Source: Cladorrhinum sp. PSN259 (lineage: Eukaryota > Ascomycota > Sordariomycetes > Sordariales > Podosporaceae). Taken from it: a stretch of DNA of 64,000 bases. Numbering within the stretch: position 1 is the stretch's first letter; the number at the start of each line of letters is the position of its first letter. The notes below the pieces were generated by a model. The model had not been told where the DNA came from. It was given only the letters and a program-made list of their open reading frames with translations, and did not search any database. The stretch spans positions 310,001-374,000 of the forward strand of contig MU867083.1 in the NCBI GenBank assembly GCA_033725935.1, given 5' to 3'. Below are positions 9,579 through 19,418 of this stretch, piece by piece. The position numbers and the translations under genes were made by a program.

Positions 9579-11621
9579 ATGTTGATTCAGCTCACCTCTG
9601 CTCGAGCAGCTTATGCTCAGCATGCTCTCAATAACTACATTCTCAAGAAGACGGGTAGGCCCGAGCTACTTAAGCTCCGTCTAACAAGACCTCGGAAATC
9701 TGACGGAACCGAGCTGCCATCAGGCCCGGACTACACGGGCCGGATCTGCATCGTTGGAGCCGGCGCGTGTGGTTTGTATCTTGCCATGATGCTCAAGTAT
9801 CTCGGTTATGGCAACGTGGACATTCTCGAGGCCAATGAAAGAATCGGGGGTCGTTGTTTCACCTACCCTCAACCCGGGGACACGGCCACACACAGTTACT
9901 ACGATGTCGGCGCCATGAGAATCCCTGATATCCCCTGGATGCAGCAGTACGTAATCTTTGAAATAGCTCATTTTTATGGAGACTCATATTTTTCAATCTA
10001 GCGTCTTGGAATTTGTCAGGGACACCTTGGGCCTGCAGAAAAAGGTAGTCTCGTTCATCTACGATAACCGTGACAAACTGGAAAACACTCCTGTCTGTTA
10101 CAACTACAAGCACGAGCCTATTGAGTAACAGCCCTTCCCGTGGTTTCCGAGACTTTGTCTGACATGCATCCAGGGATGGTGAATTCGAGAAAATCATGGC
10201 CGATTTCTCCAATCCCTTCCTGACCGATTTCGACAAAGCCTTCGCCGACTGGACCGACCCGAATAGTTCTCCTAACAAAGACCAGTACTCCACGAGAGCT
10301 TGGCTGATGCTGCAAAATGGGTGAGTAACATCAGCTTTAGGGTCACAGCCAAGTTGGAAAACGTGCTAATGACATTGATCAGATGGACGTATGATGACAC
10401 ATCCAGGGCTGAGATATATCACACGTAAGCTTAAGACCTGGGGTCGAACTCGGGTTTGCCCCTCAATCACTCACTTACTTCTCTCTCAGCTCCACCGGCC
10501 TCTTTGACCAGTCGTTGACGGAGACGGTCATTGACTACGCCGACTTCGCCGCCGTCAGCCAGTTGGGAAGACCCTGGTGGCGTATCGACGGGGGCATGCA
10601 GACGATCACCGACACCATGCAACAGATGCTTGCGTCTTCAAGCTGGCCCCCAAACTGCACGACCGCAGCTCCTACACTTTCAACCAATACCCCCGTCACA
10701 GCCATGGCACTGGGGCAGGACAAGGACAACAAAACCGTGATCAACGTGACCACCGCGGCTAGCTCTGCTCCGGTAACCTACGACATAGTTTTCAACACAA
10801 CAGCCATGGCGCCCCTCCAGCAAATTAACCTCGGGGGTCTGAATCTACCCGACGAGATCCTGACGGGTATCCGGACACTAAGCTACGACCGAGCAACCAA
10901 AGTAGCAATCAAGTTCAAGAGCCCCTGGTGGTTTAAAAACAACGACAAGAGCATAATCTGGGGCGGCGTCTCAAAAAGCGATCTCCCCATCAGCAACGTC
11001 GTGTACCCCTCATGGAACGACGGCCCCGACAGCCCCGCGGTGCTCATGGTCTCGTACAGCTGGGCCCAAGGCGCAACGCGCATGGGCTCGCTCGTGCAGG
11101 ACTACACCCTCGTCAAGCCGTCACTCAACGATCCCATCCTCAAACTGTGCATCCAGAACCTCGCCACACTCTGGGAGGAGACGGAGCTAAAGCCCAGTGT
11201 CGACTTCCTCATGTCTCAGGTTCTAGATGATGGGTCTCCCTGCGCACCTTATCACGCTTGGTCATGGGCAAACGATCCCTGGACGGGAGGCGCCTTTGCG
11301 CTTTTCGGACCGGGACAGTTCCAGAACGTTTACCCGGCTTTCATTGGGTTGCAGGCGCAGGGACATCTGGCGCTGTGCGGTGAAGCGCTGAGCGCTCACC
11401 ATGGGTGGATCTCGGGGGCGTGGGCCAGTGCATATATGCAGCTGATGGCTTTCCTCAAGGACCGTGGTCAGGACGAGGCGGTGGAGAAGTTGAAGAAGTC
11501 GCCGTTTGGTGGCGGGAGTAACTATCACCCCGAGGAGATGCACGAGAGCTTGTTAATGAATTTGTTGCAGTTGAGGCAGGAAGAGAGGGTGTGGAACTTG
11601 AGTATCCATATGGAAGGATGA
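9579..11621 (+). CDS. L-amino-acid-oxidase-like flavin amine oxidoreductase
   Basis: Five exons (9579-9946, 10002-10124, 10174-10320, 10383-10424, 10490-11621) join to 603 residues; every junction is GT-AG and keeps frame. The dinucleotide-binding motif RICIVGAGACGLYLAMML lies at about residues 50-70, followed by DILEANERIGGRCFT, the FAD-ribose Glu and GGR motif of the flavin amine oxidase family. The C-terminal part carries the family's active-site region (WSWANDPWTGGAFALFGPGQ) and ALCGEALSAHHGWISGAWASAYMQ, which closes the FAD site. The protein would oxidise an amine or L-amino acid to imino acid plus H2O2. A short hydrophobic N-terminus (MLIQLTSARAAYAQ) might be a weak secretion signal. 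Substrate is not decidable from sequence. A stable stem-loop follows the stop. Confidence 0.86.
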
Positions 11622-12198
11622 AAAAAGTGAATTGCATGTGTGTTATCTACTGCTAGGTTGCAAGGAAAAACTTTGTTTATATACATGTAAGATGCCACTA
11701 TTCAGAGAGCTCTTCGGAGCTCTCTCGGCCTTGGCTCCTGCTCTGCCTTCCATACTGGGAGCTTGCTCCCGAGGAGTTAGTAGCTTCCTATGAGTTTGCT
11801 CCCGGAGAGCATGTTTACGGAGAGCCGGCTCCCGTTCAACAGAGGGGAACACATGGAAGTAGTTAAAAGAAGGGGGAATTACTGTTGAGAAAGGCTGAGG
11901 GTCGAGATAATGAAAGAACCGATGTCGTAAAAAGGGATTTTTCTCCATTCAAGAATGCCAAATCAAGTAAAAATAGGTAAAATTCACCTTTGAAGGCACC
12001 TCAGGGCAGGCGAAGCCATCGGAGAAATCTTACAAAACAGAACTATAATTATCCTTTGTTTATAATTACACATCACAAGCAGATTACAAAGTACCGTACA
12101 ATGATGACTACCACAGAGATCCCAGCATGCATTTTCCATTTATCCAAAACTCCATCGTCATGCTTCAATTCAAATGCCCCCTTTCCCAAATTTCCTAA
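11622..12198. other. Convergent 3' intergenic region with a stem-loop
   Basis: No gene seen. It contains a 9-bp stem with a TTCG loop (11704-11725) and repeated GCTCCCG-GAG units at about 11755-11835, described separately. Confidence 0.5.
11704..11725 (+). other. Stem-loop with TTCG tetraloop after the amine oxidase gene
   Basis: AGAGAGCTC and GAGCTCTCT are perfect reverse complements around a TTCG loop. The structure lies 83 bases after the oxidase stop, in the likely 3' UTR. It may influence mRNA stability or 3'-end formation; this is inference. Confidence 0.45.
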
Positions 12199-13601
12199 TC
12201 AAAAGTCTCTAGTATGAGCAGTCCCCGGCGTCATAGGCATCGTCCTCGGCAACCCGACCTGCTTAGACGACGGCGACTCAAACTCCCTCAACTGAGCATG
12301 ATAATCCGCCTCGGAAGCCGACAGCGTCGAACTCATCGTCACAAAAGTCTTGCCGCTCACGTTTGTCCTCATCTCGCTTTCTCCTGGCGCCGGTTTTGTC
12401 GTTCTCCCGTTGCGACTTATAAAAGTCCTGATGCCCGTAAACAACGGTGACGGTATCTTGGAGAGCAGCTTCCATCTTCCTGCTCTTGCAGTTGCACCAG
12501 CCGCCTCGAGATCCGAGGTGGCTTCTCTCTCCCACGGTTCTGGCACGGCCTGAGCCAACGACTGCAAGTGGTTCAAGAATCTTCGAAGGACACTGCTGGT
12601 CATACCTGGTGCTTGTTGGTTTCCATCATTATCCCTGTTTTCGTGGTGACCCAGCGGGTTCTTGATGAACAATGTTCTGAAGGCAGTCAAGGAAGCCATC
12701 ATGATTGCCACGACTCCCTCGGCTTGCATCCAGAAGAAGGCCCAGGTGTCGTCTTCGATGTTGTTGTAGTGGTAGCCGCCAGTGCGGACGGCGGCGAAAA
12801 TGCACATGACGATGCTCAAGCTCAGGAAAATACCGAGGCCGAACTTGGTTGCGGCCGAGAGACTGGATCGGCGGAGAATAATTATGGGCAGTGAGACGAC
12901 CATGAGGTCGGTTGCGATGTCGAGGATGGTGACGAAAATGACAAGGGAGAAAGATTTTTTCTTGTCCACGTTGAAGGAGAAGCATTTGACTAAGCCGGAG
13001 GATCAGTTTCTCTGTACCAAAAGAAGAGATCAAGGATAGATCAATACTTACTGGCCTCATTACCGAAATAGGGACACACTATAAATGGCTCAGACACGAC
13101 AAAAGCCCAGCAAATGAGACAAAACCACACGATGAACCAGTAGTACCGGTTCACCCCTTTTGAGATGTGCCAGACAAGAGGCCTCATGAAGACTAGAAAG
13201 CATGCCTTGACCGAGTAGATGGTGGTCCACATGATGGCCAAGAGGGGAAAGACCTTGGTATGCATGCTGAGCAAGGATTCGTAGTTCTGGATGAGATAGG
13301 GAAGTAGCTGGGGGATCTGAGAAGCGGCCGTGTGCAGGTAGAGGAACCAAGAAATGTCGTAGATGAGGCCGGTGCCGACACACATAGAGCAGGCGGCCAG
13401 AATGAGAAAGAAGTCATCCAGCATCAAGCGCCTGTGGTATCGGACCCGGATGGCCACGCGGGCAACGAAGAAGACGAGGGCGATGCCAGTCAGCGTGAAC
13501 AGCGTAATGCGGAACTCGCGGAGATGGATTTGGCCAGCATCGCTGACGAGCCGTCTGGCCTCGTGCTCGTCGATCTGTGGGGATGCATCGGTTGAAGCCA
13601 T
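12199..13601 (-). CDS. Rhodopsin-domain (Pth11-like) integral membrane protein
   Basis: Two exons, 13601-13052 and 12989-12199, join to 446 residues (donor GTAAGT, acceptor CTTAG). The N-terminal part has seven hydrophobic helices with family landmarks: LFTLTGIALVFFVARVAIRV, the basic RYHRRLMLDDFF before helix 2, CVGTGLIYD, VKACFLVFMRPLV and WFCLICWAFVVSEPFIVCPYF, then after the junction DLMVVSLPIIILRR and a final helix ending AFRTLFI. The last 170 residues are cytosolic and Ser/Thr-rich. This is the large fungal rhodopsin/CFEM-lacking Pth11-like group, thought to include GPCR-type sensors; most members have no known ligand. Plasma membrane is the likely location. Confidence 0.85.
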
Positions 13602-14367
13602 TTTGAAACTTGGAGTGGAGATATTGGGGGGATTTTCGTCATCTGGGGAAACCGTCGAGGCATTGGATGGGGAAATCCCAAAGGATTAATAACTCCCCTG
13701 CTCACAAAAGACCATGGAACTTGCCGTCTACGCCGCGAGAGATTTTCAAAAGGACTCAACCTTCGGGTCTGGATATGCGCATTGGAGTGGCAACCGGCGG
13801 ATCGTAGGTCACGATTGGGTCCTGGCCGCATTCTTGCTGCTACTCATTCACCGTGTGGACAGGTTTTTTTGTGCCGCATTAACAATTTCCTGGGAGGACT
13901 ACTGGCACAAGAAAACCTGTCCACCTCGTGTCACTATAAGCCAGACAGCTGCGGTTGGGCGTCTAATTTTGAGACTTTACCTAACGAGTGCTGGTGGCTT
14001 TTTTGGCTTCCGAAGGTCAGATTATTCATTGCCATGACAGATTCGGCAGGTTCCGCCGACTATGTGCCCAACTCCCGGGTCCACACCCGAGCGAAGGGAA
14101 TGCGAGAACCATGCAGTCAGCATGCGGGGTGACAAGGAAGGAAATCACAGTACGGCACAGTCAGCGGAACTTGCCATGTAACCAATCACAATTCACAAAA
14201 ACAATGCAACTGTGCAGCTCAGTTCTTCGTGGCAGCTGAGGGGCTGAGCATCAGTAAAACACGATCGGCAGTTCCACAGCAACCCTCACCTTTTTTTCTT
14301 CTTTTTTTTTCCTTTCCCATCCAACACATGCAACCCCCAATGCACCACTTTGGGCTGCCTTGCAGTC
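13602..14367. other. Divergent promoter region with a long inverted repeat
   Basis: This separates the divergently transcribed rhodopsin-domain gene and the P450 gene. It contains the inverted repeat at 13855-13924 and a CT-rich tract (14288-14321) before the P450 start, typical of fungal core promoters. No gene seen. Confidence 0.5.
13855..13924. repeat. Inverted repeat with 21-bp arms
   Basis: The left arm 13855-13875 and right arm 13904-13924 are reverse complements at 20 of 21 positions, both ending in GTGGACAGG / CCTGTCCAC, with a 28-nt loop. It could be a folded-back miniature element or a binding site for a dimeric regulator of the divergent gene pair. Confidence 0.7.
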
Positions 14368-16047
14368 ATGCATCTCAACTTTCTGCCATCTGCCGTGGCC
14401 AATCATGAGGCACAATGGGGGTTGTCTCTGTTTGCGATCCTGGTAACGATTCTTTGGCTCAGATACAGAGCAAACCTCCATAGCTTTGCCGCCGCTACCA
14501 AGAAACAACATTCACCACCCACATACCCATACTTGTTCCCTGTTCTTGGATCCCTCCCTTTAGCATATCTCTGGAAACCGAGAGATGTGGTCTTGAATCC
14601 CAAGTACTTCTTCCAAAGCGCCCAGGAAACCATCCGCGTCAAGATCCTGCACGAGGAGGTCTACCTCATCCGCGGAGCAGAAAACGTCAAAGCCCTCTTC
14701 AAAGCCCCCGTAACCAGCATCCCCTTTATCAAATTCGCCCTCAGCTACGCCTTCGGAGCTTCAGCCAAGGCTCTGACTCTGTACGACAAGGACGACTCGG
14801 GCTTGAACTACGCGCCGCACCCAGACAGTAACGTCGAGCCGCGCAACCGCATCGACTACCTCGTGCACCACTCCACAAAGGGCTTCCTCGAGGGGCCCGG
14901 TCTTAATCCCCTGTGGAATCGATACCTGCAAAATATCAGTGCGCAGCTCGAGACTCTGCAAAAGAGTTTTGGTCCTCAAAACGAATGGCAATTTCATAAC
15001 GATTTCATCGCCCTCTTAGCCAAAGAAGTAACAGTCGCAACCATCAACGCTTTCTGGGGTCCGCACTTTTTTAGTCTCAACCCAGATTTTATTCAGCATT
15101 TTGACGCCTTCGACGAGAACCTCCAGATATACATGCAGGGTCGGCCTTCTTTCCTCGCGCCAAAGGCGTACAGAGCCCGTCAGCAAGGCATAGACGCCGT
15201 CAAGAAATGGCATAAATACGCCCGAGATAACTGGAATCCCTCGTGTCAAGATGCTACCGACAACGAAAGTGACAGCCTCTGGGGCAGCAAGTTCTTCCGC
15301 GAGATGCATGACGCTCACCTGGCCATGGGCGACGACGGCGAGTTCGGGTACGACGCTATTGCGTCCTCTGATTTTGGATTCATCTGGGCCACACGGAACG
15401 CGATCACGGCTACCGATTGGGTTATCTATCACGCTTTTAGGGATAAGGAGCTCCTGGACACTGTGAGAGGGGAAGTTGACGCTTGTTTGAACAAGACTGG
15501 AGGGGTTTATGACGAGGAGGTGATACAACGTAATTGCCCCGTTTTGGCGGCTGTTTATGCAGAGACGCTGAGGCTGAGGACGCATTTTTATCTTGTCAGG
15601 ATGGGGGATAGAGGTAAGCCTTTGTCTCTGTTGGGGTGGGTGATTCCGCCCAAGAAGCCTGTGGTGGCTTTGACTACTGTTGCGCATTTTGATGAGAGGG
15701 GCTGGGATGTAGGGTTGAATGGGGAGTACCCCTTGGATGTGTTTTGGCCTGGACGGTTCTTGAAGAGTGTTGAAGGGGGTAAGAAGGGCGAGGTAGAGTT
15801 TGTGACGAAGGGGATGGAGGGGAGGTGGGTACCGTACGGCGGGGGTGTTAGAATGTGTCCGGGTAAACATTTTGCTAAGCGGCATATTATGGTTACTACT
15901 GCTCTGATGGTTAGCATGTTTGATGTTGAGTTTGTTGATGACTCTGTGAAGGAGAACCTGACGCTGATGGGATTTGGGGGTGGCGTGTCGAGATTGGTTG
16001 GAAGGGCTGGGGTGAAGATGAGGAGGAGGGAGGCTGATAAGGCATAA
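14368..16047 (+). CDS. Cytochrome P450, CYP7/CYP8-like fungal class
   Basis: Single-exon gene, 559 residues. An N-terminal membrane anchor (LSLFAILVTILWLRY) is followed by the proline-rich hinge SPPTYPYLFPVLGSLP. The ExxR of helix K is in YAETLRLRTHF and the haem loop reads WVPYGGGVRMCPGKHFAKR, with the Cys thiolate ligand near residue 505. The PYGGGVRMCPGKHFAK form and long I-helix region without the usual AGxDTT (here WATRNAITATDWV) are typical of fungal relatives of oxysterol 7-alpha-hydroxylase and prostacyclin synthase. It would act at the ER with a P450 reductase. Substrate unknown. I start at the first ATG; the preceding TTG extension is not used. Confidence 0.88.
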   Translation: MHLNFLPSAVANHEAQWGLSLFAILVTILWLRYRANLHSFAAATKKQHSPPTYPYLFPVLGSLPLAYLWKPRDVVLNPKYFFQSAQETIRVKILHEEVYLIRGAENVKALFKAPVTSIPFIKFALSYAFGASAKALTLYDKDDSGLNYAPHPDSNVEPRNRIDYLVHHSTKGFLEGPGLNPLWNRYLQNISAQLETLQKSFGPQNEWQFHNDFIALLAKEVTVATINAFWGPHFFSLNPDFIQHFDAFDENLQIYMQGRPSFLAPKAYRARQQGIDAVKKWHKYARDNWNPSCQDATDNESDSLWGSKFFREMHDAHLAMGDDGEFGYDAIASSDFGFIWATRNAITATDWVIYHAFRDKELLDTVRGEVDACLNKTGGVYDEEVIQRNCPVLAAVYAETLRLRTHFYLVRMGDRGKPLSLLGWVIPPKKPVVALTTVAHFDERGWDVGLNGEYPLDVFWPGRFLKSVEGGKKGEVEFVTKGMEGRWVPYGGGVRMCPGKHFAKRHIMVTTALMVSMFDVEFVDDSVKENLTLMGFGGGVSRLVGRAGVKMRRREADKA

Positions 16048-16440
16048 TGAGGGGAGTGGGAGTATAGCCTCGACAAATATTAACTGGATTTCTCAAATCC
16101 CCCTTCTTTCCCGTCAATAGTGACTAATACAATAGCAGCAATTGCAAAATGATAGGAGCAGATAAACAAAAGGCCAAGAAATATCCTATGACAGTCCAAA
16201 GGGGGCCAAGGCCAGCTAGGCGGGCTCGAGGCACACCCAAATTGGCATGGTCCATATGCAAAGCTTCAGCCACCAGGAGGCTAATGGAAGGCTGGAGGCG
16301 GAAGAGCAAACCACAGCGTGACGCAGTGTGCTTCTTAGGTTTTCAGCTTTGCACAACGCATCTTTTCCGCCGAAAACCAACATCCATAGACAACAGTCAC
16401 ACATTCTCGGAGATATCATCATCATCATCATCAAGTGACA
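16048..16440. other. Intergenic with a short ATC repeat
   Basis: No gene seen. A six-unit (ATC)n tract at about 16416-16433 lies just before the membrane-protein ATG. Confidence 0.5.
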
Positions 16441-17787
16441 ATGGACTCGGACACGCCGGCTTCTCCAGAAACGAGTGAATTTTCACACCAAAATGTCGTT
16501 GCACTGTTCTTGGCGTTGAGTCTATGTCTCCTCACCCAGCCATACGGCAGCTTGGTGTACCGGCCATGCTCCGGACCCGAGCATAGCAGATACAGAGACT
16601 GGGCATTTATGCTATCAAGACTTAGCCCCATTTTATGTCTGCAAGAGTTCTTGCACATCACCTCATCACTTGTCGATGCCATGTTTTAGCTCTGGAAAGA
16701 AGAACACGGCAAGATATCGACGCATCGATTTCCCAACTCGCACTGGAACGCGGCCAAGCGGGTCAATTGGAGTGAGAGATTACACATCCACGCCGCGGCC
16801 ATGTTGCTGCTCCGGGCCAACGACTATGACAACGCGCTCAAAGACGAACCTACCATCGTGGACCAACTGCTGGGGATCGGCCCGAGAGGTGGCTCGGACC
16901 AAGGGCAACAGATCCCTCCGGAGGTTGGTACTACCATTCTGCCAAGTACAACTCTAGACATGGAAGAAGGGAATCCTGCAACAGCAAGCTGGCCGTCTGA
17001 CAGTGACGCGACGCATCATCCAAGGGACATCCTGGGTAAAAAAATCTTGTCGCAGCGAGAGAAATGGATCGACATAGTGACCATCTTTTCCGCCGTCGTC
17101 GCAACCCTCAAGCTCTTCTTCTCAACTTTACCGTGGTCGATTCGAACTCCTGCATTGATTCTCTTCAGCGGCTGGATGGCAGTGCAGTTTTTACTCTACC
17201 TTTTCCATCGAGAGGAGCTTGAGGATAGGAACATTACCCCCATCCTCGACGAGGCGAAGATAAGATGGAACCACAAGAACACCAGATTCATTCTGGCCTT
17301 GGTGGACATATCAGCTATTGTTCTTCTAGTCATGTGGATATCCGGGAAATCAGGGAATCTGTTCGTGGACGAGGAAGATATCTATTTCAAGCTTCCTAGG
17401 ACCTGGCAGTCCCATTTGTGGCTCCCTTTCTGGATATTCACCGTCACGTTTGGCGCTAGCATTATCATTCAGACCCCAAGTTTAATTATTATCCTAATTC
17501 TAGTACTTATAATATTGGTGTCGGCTTTCTACCCAGGCTGTCTGGTGGTGGTTTCTTGGTATTTCAAGGGTATCTCCCTAATCTTGGTTTATTGGATATT
17601 CCAGTTGCCAACGCGCGAGGAGGGGTTTCTGGCATACCGTGGCAAAGGACGCATAGATTTTGCGGAACCAGCGCATTGGGCTTTATATGCCAATGTCTTG
17701 ATGAATCTCTACTTCTTTGCTTTGCTTTTACAAAGCTATGATCCAACTGGCACAAACAAGCCGGCTTGGTTGGAGTACTTTGGGTAG
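16441..17787 (+). pseudogene. Multi-pass membrane protein interrupted by an in-frame TAG
   Basis: A single frame runs from the ATG at 16441 to the stop at 17785-17787 (449 codons) except for a TAG at 16687-16689. Sequence on both sides looks protein-like: HITSSLVDAMF before and LWKEEHGKISTHRFPNSHW after. The upstream part has one hydrophobic helix (VALFLALSLCLLTQ). The part after the stop has about six: near IVTIFSAVVATLKLFFS, ALILFSGWMAVQFLLYLF, FILALVDISAIVLLVMWI, LPFWIFTVTFGASIII, LIIILILVLIILVSAFY and VLMNLYFFALLL. I do not recognise the family. Options are a nonsense-mutated gene, stop readthrough, a shorter protein starting at 16801, or an unrecognised intron ending at this TTTTAG. I see no strong donor and branch point for the last. 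Confidence 0.55.
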
Positions 17788-18151
17788 TTTTGGGATATAT
17801 CCCAGTGCTCGTAAATTGAATAGTATCTATATGTACCTAGCCAAGACCTCCTCCCTACATGCTGCTTTCACAAGAGGCACAAGTTGTTTAGAAAGCTGCG
17901 TACCCAGCGAGATAGAACCTCATGAAATGTCCTGTCCAGACCTCGGCATGTCTCCATACATTCACTCACTGACAGCCAATCAAACCTCAGCAGTGACATA
18001 CCGATTCATGATGGTATACATCTTGGCATCAAACAAAACCACATTTACCTCTCTCCACTCATCTTCCTTCACTTCCATCATTTTCCCAAGTTTTGACAGC
18101 ATCACAAACTGTAAACAGAAAAATAAAATAAAATAAATAATCAGCCCACAG
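17788..18151. other. Intergenic, promoter of the rhodanese gene
   Basis: No gene seen. Ends in an A-rich run (AAATAAAATAAAATAAATAA) directly before the rhodanese start. Confidence 0.5.
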
Positions 18152-18725
18152 ATGATCATGTCCTCCTCAACCGGCGACCCCGTCACTCAACCCTGGCACG
18201 CAGCCTACCCCGCCCCGCAATCCCCAGGCGGAGAAATAACCCGCTCGCAGCTCCTCGACCTCCTCAAAACTATTCCCCTTGAGAAACGAGACTTTGTCCT
18301 CGTCGACCTCAGACGCAACGACTTTGAGGGCGGGACCATCCGCGGCTCCATCAACCTCCCCGCGCAGAGCCTGTATCCTACCTTGCCGGCCTTGTACGCA
18401 CTATGGAACAAGGCCGGAGTTAAAAGGGTGATTTTTTATTGTGGTATGTAATTAACACCCGTTGTTTTTAGACTGGACATTGTATACGATCGATCATTTG
18501 GAGCCTATATTTTTTGAAACTGATACTATTAAAGGATCGTCCCGCGGGAGAGGAAGCAGAGCGACCGGATGGTTGGCGGATCACATCATCGCCAAGGAAG
18601 GAAACAGCGACTCGAGGATGGAGAGTATGGCGCTGGTGGGAGGAATCAAAGGGTGGGCTGGGGAGGGAGGGGAGTATGTAGAGTGGATGGACGAGTATGA
18701 TGAAAAGGTCTGGGAAAAGGAATAA
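18152..18725 (+). CDS. Rhodanese-fold Cdc25-like phosphatase / arsenate reductase (Acr2-like)
   Basis: Two exons, 18152-18443 and 18535-18725, join to 160 residues across a 91-bp intron (donor GTATGT, acceptor AAAG). The fold signature is FVLVDLRRNDFEGGTIRGSINLPAQS, a typical rhodanese/Cdc25 DxRxxDFxGGxIxGSIN strand-loop. The splice junction falls inside the active-site loop YCGSSRGRGSR, a complete CX5R motif with Cys as nucleophile. The single domain and small size match yeast Acr2/Ych1 and the Arath CDC25-like group, which reduce arsenate or dephosphorylate small substrates; a mitotic Cdc25 would be much longer. A second in-frame ATG six bases on could also start it. Cytosolic. Which activity it has cannot be read from sequence. 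Confidence 0.82.
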
Positions 18726-19418
18726 GTAGCTAGAAAGTCAGAAAACTCCGACACTGATGTGCCTAACTTCTCTAAACAAAAGATGACGGATGCTTTTACA
18801 AGTTGTAACTACATTTATACCTATCAAAAAAAAAATATGAAATACTCGGTATATTGTAAATATTCTTTCCCCCTTTTTTGTATAAACATGTTGAACCATA
18901 CCCAGCTGGAAACTTAAGATTATCTACTTCCCTTGATTCTTCTCGGTTTCTTATCCTTATTAGGCTTGATATGACTCAAATACCGTTCTACAGATTTCCG
19001 TTTAGCTGTCTCAAATCTTCAGAGCTTCAAGGTTATAATAAACCAATTATATCTCCATAACTTACCCCCTGAGCTCCCTCCTTATGGTCAACAGCATTGC
19101 CTAGGCTCAAGTCGTGAGGGCAAAAGGATGAGTCTCCGCAGATGGTCCATGAGCGGCAAGATGTATGCCTACCCAAGCCAACGTTACAGTTGCATATTTC
19201 TCCGTCTGGTATGTAGAGTAGGGCTAACTCAATTCATGTTCAACTGGATATAAAAGGTTTTCTATCACATGCTAGTGCTGCTTTCAGAGAAGAGAACCGC
19301 GGAACAACAGTAAACCTACGCTGTGGAAATAGTACCACATCTTTCTCACAACCATATATAGAAGGAAATCAAGACTGGGTTCGTAAAAACCCCCGCATAC
19401 CCTGGCAAGTGATAATCG
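18726..19418. other. Convergent 3' intergenic region
   Basis: AT-rich, with homopolymer A and T runs at about 18826-18882. No gene seen between the stops of the rhodanese gene and the C2H2 gene. Confidence 0.5.

Noticed and set aside
14368..18725. Secondary-metabolite cluster around the P450 and rhodopsin-domain genes
   Set aside because: No polyketide synthase, NRPS, terpene cyclase, transporter or cluster regulator is present.
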